This document shows positions 7,274 through 10,715 of a DNA stretch of 10,715 nt, in pieces. Positions within the stretch are counted from its first letter, which is position 1. Each line of letters starts with the position of its first letter. Both the position numbers and the translations under genes were made by a program. The notes under the pieces were generated by a model that worked only from the letters and a program-made list of their open reading frames with translations, was not told the DNA's origin and did not search any database. Source of the DNA: Polaribacter sp. (GTDB lineage Bacteria > Bacteroidota > Bacteroidia > Flavobacteriales > Flavobacteriaceae); the NCBI GenBank assembly GCA_030731695.1, contig JANQTK010000184.1:1-10715 (forward strand). Reading direction: 5' to 3'.

Positions 7274-8242
7274 ATGAATAAACCAATCACCAATTTTATT
7301 GAAAAATACTTTTTACATTTCAATGCAGCTGCTCTAGTGGATGCTGCAAAGGGATATGAAAAACAATTAAATGATGGCTCAAAAATGCTAGTTTCTTTAG
7401 CAGGAGCAATGAGTACAGCAGAATTAGGAAAAATATTTGCAGAGATTATCAGAAAAGATAAAGTGCAAATTATTTCTTGTACAGGTGCAAATTTAGAAGA
7501 AGATGTAATGAATTTAGTAGCACATTCTCATTACAAACGCGTTCCAAATTACCGTGATTTAACGCCACAAGACGAATGGGATTTGCTTGAAAAAGGCTTA
7601 AACAGAGTTACAGATACGTGTATTCCTGAAGAAGAAGCTTTTAGACGTTTGCAAAAACACATTGTAAAAATTTGGAAAGATGCTGAAGCAAATGGAGAAC
7701 GTTATTTTCCGCATGAATTCATGTACAAATTATTACTTTCTGGAGTTTTAGAAGAGTATTATGAAATTGATATCAAAAACTCTTGGATGTTTGCAGCAGC
7801 AGAGAAAAACTTACCAATGGTAGTTCCTGGTTGGGAAGATTCAACCATGGGAAATATTTTCGCATCCTATGTTTTGAAAGGCGAAATCAAAGCAAGCACT
7901 ATGAAATCCGGAATTGAATACATGACATTCTTGGCTGATTGGTACACTCAAAATTCTGAAGACGGCATAGGATTTTTCCAAATAGGAGGAGGAATTGCAG
8001 GTGATTTCCCAATTTGTGTGGTACCCATGTTATACCAAGATATGGAAAGAACAGATACACCTTTTTGGAGTTATTTCTGTCAAATTTCTGACTCAACAAC
8101 AAGTTATGGTTCGTATTCAGGAGCCGTTCCTAACGAAAAAATAACTTGGGGAAAATTAGATATTGATACGCCAAAATTCATTATTGAAAGTGATGCAACT
8201 ATTGTAGCACCATTGATTTTTGCCTATTTATTGGAGATGTAA
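7274..8242 (+). CDS. Deoxyhypusine synthase-like protein (probable homospermidine/polyamine aminobutyltransferase)
   Basis: A 322-residue NAD-dependent DHS-family protein. In eukaryotes DHS moves the aminobutyl group of spermidine to a lysine of eIF5A. Bacteria have no eIF5A, and related bacterial proteins are thought to make homospermidine or similar polyamines. Seen here: CTGANLEED (the GGVEED counterpart), PGWEDSTMGN, the glycine loop IGGGIAGDFP (237-246), SYGSYSGAVP and WGK with the imine-forming Lys294. The catalytic lysine and its WG context are kept. The human histidine pair after the glycine loop (KHH) is replaced by GDF, and the DSGA acidic substrate site reads YSGA, consistent with a different acceptor. 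The start is 14 bases after the nitrilase fusion, the last gene of the polyamine cluster. The exact donor and acceptor cannot be read from sequence. Confidence 0.87.
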   Translation: MNKPITNFIEKYFLHFNAAALVDAAKGYEKQLNDGSKMLVSLAGAMSTAELGKIFAEIIRKDKVQIISCTGANLEEDVMNLVAHSHYKRVPNYRDLTPQDEWDLLEKGLNRVTDTCIPEEEAFRRLQKHIVKIWKDAEANGERYFPHEFMYKLLLSGVLEEYYEIDIKNSWMFAAAEKNLPMVVPGWEDSTMGNIFASYVLKGEIKASTMKSGIEYMTFLADWYTQNSEDGIGFFQIGGGIAGDFPICVVPMLYQDMERTDTPFWSYFCQISDSTTSYGSYSGAVPNEKITWGKLDIDTPKFIIESDATIVAPLIFAYLLEM

Positions 8243-8263
8243 AAAAAATAAAAAATTTACATC
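8236..8263. repeat. Inverted repeat over the stop codon of the DHS-like gene
   Basis: GATGTAAA (8236-8243) and TTTACATC (8256-8263) are perfect 8-bp arms around a 12-base A-rich loop. The left arm contains the stop codon TAA (8240-8242). The hairpin is followed by A rather than T, so it is a poor intrinsic terminator on the plus strand; it could protect the 3' end of the operon message or be chance. Confidence 0.3.
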
Positions 8264-8319
8264 AAAAATACCGTTATAAAGAAAAAAGATTTTAAATTCG
8301 TAATTGTAAAAAAGAACGT

Positions 8320-8610
8320 ATGAAAAGAGTAATTGTAGATTACGCTAAATTAACAAAAGACATTTTGAATATGCTAATTGAAAAATATCCTGATGGATAT
8401 GATTATAGCGATATTATTTCTTTCAAAAATGCGAAAGGAGAAACCATTAAAGCGGTTGAAGTTCGTACAGAAGACACTATTTATTTGGTGAAAATTAGTT
8501 CGAAACTAGAGCAAACCATGGAAGATTATGCAGATGATGAAGAATCATTTGACGATAATGACGAATTTGATGTAAACATGGAAGATGAGGATGCTGCAGA
8601 TGAAGATTAA
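8320..8610 (+). CDS. Small acidic conserved protein of unknown function
   Basis: A 96-residue protein. Residues 1-62 look like a compact folded domain (MKRVIVDYAKLTKDILNMLI, then YPDGYDYSDIISF and a strand pair ending TEDTIYLVKIS). Residues 63-96 are a highly acidic tail dominated by Asp and Glu, reminiscent of nucleic-acid mimic or chaperone-type tails. I recognise the type from Flavobacteriaceae, where it is often labelled hypothetical and sometimes DNA primase, but no primase motif is visible and I would not use that name. It lies 77 bases after the DHS-like gene on the same strand and just ahead of the terminator at 8652, so it may be the last gene of that transcript, although a weak promoter in the gap cannot be excluded. 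No signal peptide. Confidence 0.75.
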   Translation: MKRVIVDYAKLTKDILNMLIEKYPDGYDYSDIISFKNAKGETIKAVEVRTEDTIYLVKISSKLEQTMEDYADDEESFDDNDEFDVNMEDEDAADED

Positions 8611-8651
8611 TTCTTTGCCAACATCTTTACCTTTTTACTTTTTAAAAATAC

Positions 8652-8682
8652 AAAACCTCACAATTTGTGGGGTTTTATTTTT
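8652..8682 (+). terminator. Intrinsic terminator after the small acidic protein gene
   Basis: AAAACCTCAC (8652-8661) pairs with GTGGGGTTTT (8667-8676) as a 10-bp stem with one T-G wobble and a 5-base AATTT loop. A T-rich tract continues to 8682. Placed 41 bases after the stop at 8610, it would end the transcript that includes the acidic protein and perhaps the polyamine cluster. Confidence 0.8.
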
Positions 8683-8712
8683 GATTAAGTTTTTAAAACT
8701 TTTGTATATTTA
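8681..8712 (+). promoter_or_regulatory. Putative promoter of the antitoxin-like gene with internal palindrome
   Basis: TTG at 8681-8683, a 21-base spacer and TATATTTA at 8705-8712 (one mismatch to TAnnTTTG) lie 14 bases before the ATG at 8727. Between the two boxes is a perfect palindrome, AAGTTTT-T-AAAACTT (8687-8701), well placed to be an operator for autoregulation by the antitoxin-like product. The -33 box overlaps the tail of the preceding terminator. Confidence 0.45.
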
Positions 8713-8726
8713 TAAAAATTTCTAGT

Positions 8727-8909
8727 ATGATCACTAAAACGAAATTAAAAGAGCAAATTGATAGTTTTCCAGAACAATTTTCCATTGATGAATTGATTGA
8801 GAGATTAATCTTAATTGAAAAAATTGAGATTGGAAAAATGCAATCCGAAAATAATCAAATAATAAGTGAGTCCGAACTTGATAAAGAATTGGACACATGG
8901 TTCAAATAA
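8727..8909 (+). CDS. Small antitoxin-like protein (probable ParE/RelE-partner antitoxin)
   Basis: A 60-residue protein rich in Glu, Ile and Lys and predicted mostly helical (TKLKEQIDSFPEQFSIDEL, then a LIERLILIEKIEIGK helix). It ends in a short acidic segment SELDKELDTWFK. This resembles the small antitoxins that precede ParE/RelE-type toxins in Bacteroidota, where an N-terminal helical part dimerises and the C-terminal part wraps the toxin. No known DNA-binding fold can be assigned from such a short sequence. Support comes from context: a 10-codon frame opening like a ParE toxin overlaps its 3' end by 13 bases. The toxin is not intact, so this looks like an orphan antitoxin. Its own promoter and palindrome lie just upstream. 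Confidence 0.65.
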   Translation: MITKTKLKEQIDSFPEQFSIDELIERLILIEKIEIGKMQSENNQIISESELDKELDTWFK

Positions 8910-8929
8910 ATTGGACTTTATATGTTTAG
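8897..8929 (+). pseudogene. Truncated start of a ParE/RelE-type toxin gene
   Basis: ATG at 8897 lies within the antitoxin-like gene in another frame and reads MVQINWTLYV before TAG at 8927-8929. An opening of this kind (hydrophilic start, then W-T-x-x-A) is typical of ParE-family toxins, and a 13-base overlap is the usual antitoxin-toxin junction. Nothing resembling the rest of a roughly 95-residue toxin can be found in any frame between 8930 and 9088, so most of the gene appears deleted rather than frameshifted. The call rests on ten residues and position, so a chance frame is possible. Confidence 0.4.
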
Positions 8930-9088
8930 TGAATTTAAAGTCTTTGCAAATCACTATTACCCAAAAACTCAAAATCCATCAATCGTCATCTTAGTTTTTA
9001 TAGTATTAAAATCACAATAAAATAACATTTTCTTATTGGATAATGGATGTTATTTTTTAGTAATTTCGCACAAAATAACAATCCGTTT
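8930..9088. other. Gene-free AT-rich spacer with repeated AAAATAACA motifs
   Basis: No convincing coding frame is present; a 32-codon frame from 8922 looks like chance. The motif AAAATAACA occurs at 9019-9027 and 9072-9080, and inverted (TGTTATTTT) at 9048-9056. The first two copies extend to a perfect 10-bp inverted repeat (9019-9028 with 9047-9056) that flanks a possible -33 TTG at 9036-9038. A near-match -7 box, TAATTTCG, lies at 9061-9068. Confidence 0.4.
9036..9068 (+). promoter_or_regulatory. Possible promoter of the lipoprotein gene
   Basis: TTG at 9036-9038, a 22-base spacer and TAATTTCG at 9061-9068 (one mismatch to TAnnTTTG, followed by C) precede ATG 9089 by 20 bases. This supports 9089 rather than 9047 as the translation start, because the latter lies upstream of the -7 box. 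Confidence 0.4.
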
Positions 9089-10489
9089 ATGAAAAATGTT
9101 AAGAGATTTTTTGCGCTAACAATTTCATTGCTATTGGTTTCGATTTTATACAATTGTGGCAGCACAAACAAAATAGAAGCTTTAAAACCATATCCATCAA
9201 ATAACGATCCAGTTGCTTATAAATCAACAACTTCAATTATAAGCATGCCTATGGAAATTACGTTGAAAGAAATTGAAAATCAACTTAATAAATCTTTAAA
9301 CGGTTTAATTTATGAAGACACCAATTTACAGGATGATCAAACCGAAATGAAAATTTGGAAAACTGGTACCATAAAACTAATTGAAAAAGACGGAAAAATT
9401 CAGTCAGTAATTCCTTTAAAAATCTGGACAAAGTATAAATACGGAACAGAATTTATGGGGTTAAATGACACCAGAGAAATCAATCTAAATGGCAAAATCA
9501 CTTTAACAAGTTCTGTAAAATTATCTAATTGGGTGATGAAAACGAATTCTAAAATTGAAGATTTTCAATGGAATGAAAATCCGTCAATATTGATTGCCGG
9601 TAAAAAAGTGCCAATTACTTTTATCATAAATCCTACGTTATCTATTTTCAAAGGTACTTTAGCAAAAAAAATTGACGAAGCAATTTCTGAATCGTGCAAT
9701 TTTAAACCCTATGTTTTGGATGTTTTAGAAACCATGAGTTTGCCTATTAAAACAAGTCCTGAATATGAAACTTGGTTTAAAATTATTCCGATTGAAGTGT
9801 ATGTTACTGATGCTGTTTTACAAAAAAACAAAGTTGTGATGGATTTAGGATTGAAATGCAATATGTTAACTAATGTGGGGCAAGAACCTGAAAAATCAAT
9901 TGACAGAGAAGCTATTTCTTTTAAACCGGTCACAAAAATTCCAACTCAAACAAATGCCTCAATTGCAGCAATTTCTACCTATGAAAATGCATCAAGAGTG
10001 ATTACTAAAAATTTTCAAGGAAAAGAATTTTCATCTGGAAGTCGAAAAATAACCGTTCAAAAAGTTGATTTATGGCTTAAAGACGGAAAAATGATTTTTG
10101 CACTCAATATGGCTGGCAGCGTAAATGGAACGTTATATTTATCAGGAATTCCGAATTACAATACCATCACAAAAGAAATTTATTTTGACCAATTAGATTA
10201 TGTGCTCAACTCTAAGGGCATATTGACTAAGACTGCCAATTGGTTGTTGCAAGGAACCATTTTAAAGAAAATCCAAGAAAATTGTCGTTATTCTGTGGGT
10301 GATAATTTAGAAGAGGCAAAGAAAAGCATGTTGCCTTATTTGAATAATTTTTCTCCTATGAAAGGTGTTTTTATAAATGGTAGCTTAGATGATTTTTACT
10401 TTGAAAAAGTAGAACTTACAGATAAAGCCATCATCGCATTTATAAAAGCGAGCGGAAAAATGAGAGTGAATATTGATGGAATGGAGTAG
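9089..10489 (+). CDS. DUF4403-like lipoprotein
   Basis: A 466-residue exported protein of the DUF4403 type, a Bacteroidetes-enriched family of unknown function. The N-terminus is a lipoprotein signal: positive MKNVKRFF, a hydrophobic stretch ALTISLLLVSIL, then the lipobox LYNC with Cys23 as the lipidated residue. Asn just before the Cys is atypical but tolerated in this phylum. The mature part has alternating strand-rich segments and two similar halves, each with a theme of short-linker repeats (around ISMPMEITLKEIENQLNKSL and the second-half IAFIKASGKMRV end), compatible with a BPI/TULIP-like fold, although I cannot confirm it. It probably sits in the outer membrane facing the periplasm. The frame is open from ATG 9047, but the signal peptide logic and the -7 box favour 9089. 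It is monocistronic, following the decayed toxin locus. Confidence 0.75.
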   Translation: MKNVKRFFALTISLLLVSILYNCGSTNKIEALKPYPSNNDPVAYKSTTSIISMPMEITLKEIENQLNKSLNGLIYEDTNLQDDQTEMKIWKTGTIKLIEKDGKIQSVIPLKIWTKYKYGTEFMGLNDTREINLNGKITLTSSVKLSNWVMKTNSKIEDFQWNENPSILIAGKKVPITFIINPTLSIFKGTLAKKIDEAISESCNFKPYVLDVLETMSLPIKTSPEYETWFKIIPIEVYVTDAVLQKNKVVMDLGLKCNMLTNVGQEPEKSIDREAISFKPVTKIPTQTNASIAAISTYENASRVITKNFQGKEFSSGSRKITVQKVDLWLKDGKMIFALNMAGSVNGTLYLSGIPNYNTITKEIYFDQLDYVLNSKGILTKTANWLLQGTILKKIQENCRYSVGDNLEEAKKSMLPYLNNFSPMKGVFINGSLDDFYFEKVELTDKAIIAFIKASGKMRVNIDGME

Positions 10490-10547
10490 GTTGATTTTTT
10501 CTTTGTAAAGTTTTCTTTTTAAATATCATGGAATGCAGGTTTTATAA

Positions 10548-10580
10548 TGCTTTGCGATTTCAAGAGAACATCGCAAAGCA
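10548..10580. terminator. Strong hairpin between convergent genes (possible bidirectional terminator)
   Basis: TGCTTTGCGAT (10548-10558) and ATCGCAAAGCA (10570-10580) are perfect 11-bp arms around an 11-base loop. The stem contains five G-C pairs, making it the most stable hairpin in the window outside the 8652 terminator. Neither side has a run of T, so it is not a textbook intrinsic terminator. It lies between the DUF4403-like gene and a probable convergent gene, where a transcript-end or 3'-stabilising role is likely. Confidence 0.4.
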
Positions 10581-10660
10581 CATTTGTATAAAATAAGACT
10601 TTGCTGAGCAGGTTTGAAAAAAATGAGTACAACAATTTTCTTTCTTCCACAAACCAAACA

Positions 10661-10715
10661 CTACTTCTTATTAAAATTCAAGTTTTTAAATTGCGCTACA
10701 TCAATCACTTTTTCT
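10661..10715 (-). CDS. C-terminal end of an unidentified minus-strand gene (runs off the right edge)
   Basis: On the minus strand an open frame enters from the right edge and ends EKVIDVAQFKNLNFNKK then TAG (10663-10661). The lysine-rich, low-complexity end is typical of a real C-terminus in this genome type. Seventeen residues are too few to name a family. The opposite-strand frame starting ATG 10623 is also open to the edge, but its composition (Phe/Leu/Thr-rich, no RBS or promoter) looks like an antisense shadow. Confidence 0.4.
   Translation of the reverse strand, partial: EKVIDVAQFKNLNFNKK

Noticed and set aside
8320..8610. DNA primase
   Set aside because: A label sometimes attached to this small protein type, but no zinc-binding, TOPRIM or primase motif is present in 96 residues.
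8922..9019. 32-codon frame after the antitoxin gene as the missing toxin
   Set aside because: The peptide (MFSEFKVFANHYYPKTQ and on) does not resemble a ParE/RelE toxin and is too short.
9047..9088. ATG 9047 as start of the lipoprotein
   Set aside because: It places 14 extra residues ahead of a well-formed lipoprotein signal and lies upstream of the candidate -7 box.
10623..10715. Plus-strand frame open to the right edge
   Set aside because: Composition looks like an antisense shadow; the minus-strand frame in the same place has a more natural C-terminus.
1..10715. CRISPR arrays, insertion sequences, tRNA or rRNA genes
   Set aside because: No regularly spaced repeats, transposase-like frames with terminal repeats, or conserved RNA gene sequences were seen.

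Overview
The window looks like chromosome of a low-GC member of the Bacteroidota, most likely family Flavobacteriaceae. Coding is dense and AT-rich, Shine-Dalgarno sites are essentially absent, and several upstream regions carry the Bacteroidetes-type -7 element TAnnTTTG. The protein types also fit: a short arginine decarboxylase beside an agmatinase-family protein and a deoxyhypusine synthase-like protein, a GNAT-nitrilase fusion, a DUF4403-type lipoprotein and a YtxJ-type thioredoxin-fold protein. I cannot name genus or species. No insertion sequence, prophage, CRISPR array, tRNA or rRNA is visible.

Layout. Positions 1-841 (minus) hold the 5' part of clpB. A compact divergent region (842-987) separates it from ytxJ (988-1380, plus), which is followed by a DEAH-type superfamily 2 helicase (1439-2986) that seems to have its own promoter. 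A doubtful small ORF (3094-3258) and an AT-rich gap with an inverted repeat precede the main block. That block is a four-gene same-strand cluster (3349-8242): speA-type arginine decarboxylase, agmatinase-family protein, GNAT-carbon-nitrogen hydrolase fusion, and deoxyhypusine synthase-like protein. A small acidic conserved protein (8320-8610) and a good intrinsic terminator close this run. After it come a small antitoxin-like gene (8727-8909), a stop-truncated remnant where its toxin partner should be (8897-8929), a DUF4403-like lipoprotein (9089-10489), a strong hairpin (10548-10580) and what is probably the last 17 codons of a minus-strand gene at the right edge.

How the genes fit together. 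The central cluster is best read as agmatine/polyamine metabolism. The decarboxylase makes agmatine from arginine, an agmatinase would make putrescine, and the deoxyhypusine synthase-like protein would move aminobutyl groups between polyamines (homospermidine-type chemistry), since bacteria lack eIF5A. The most notable point is that the agmatinase-family protein has lost two of the six canonical metal-ligand carboxylates (Asn133 and Ser210 in place of Asp) while staying full length and in the operon. It may therefore not be an ordinary agmatinase. The adjacent GNAT-nitrilase, with an intact Glu-Lys-Cys triad, offers other amide or acyl chemistry that might belong to the same route. The pathway reassignment is inference; the residue substitutions are read directly from the sequence.

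Second in interest is the small antitoxin locus. It has a 15-bp palindrome between its putative promoter elements and a toxin reading frame that stops after ten codons, which suggests an orphaned antitoxin.
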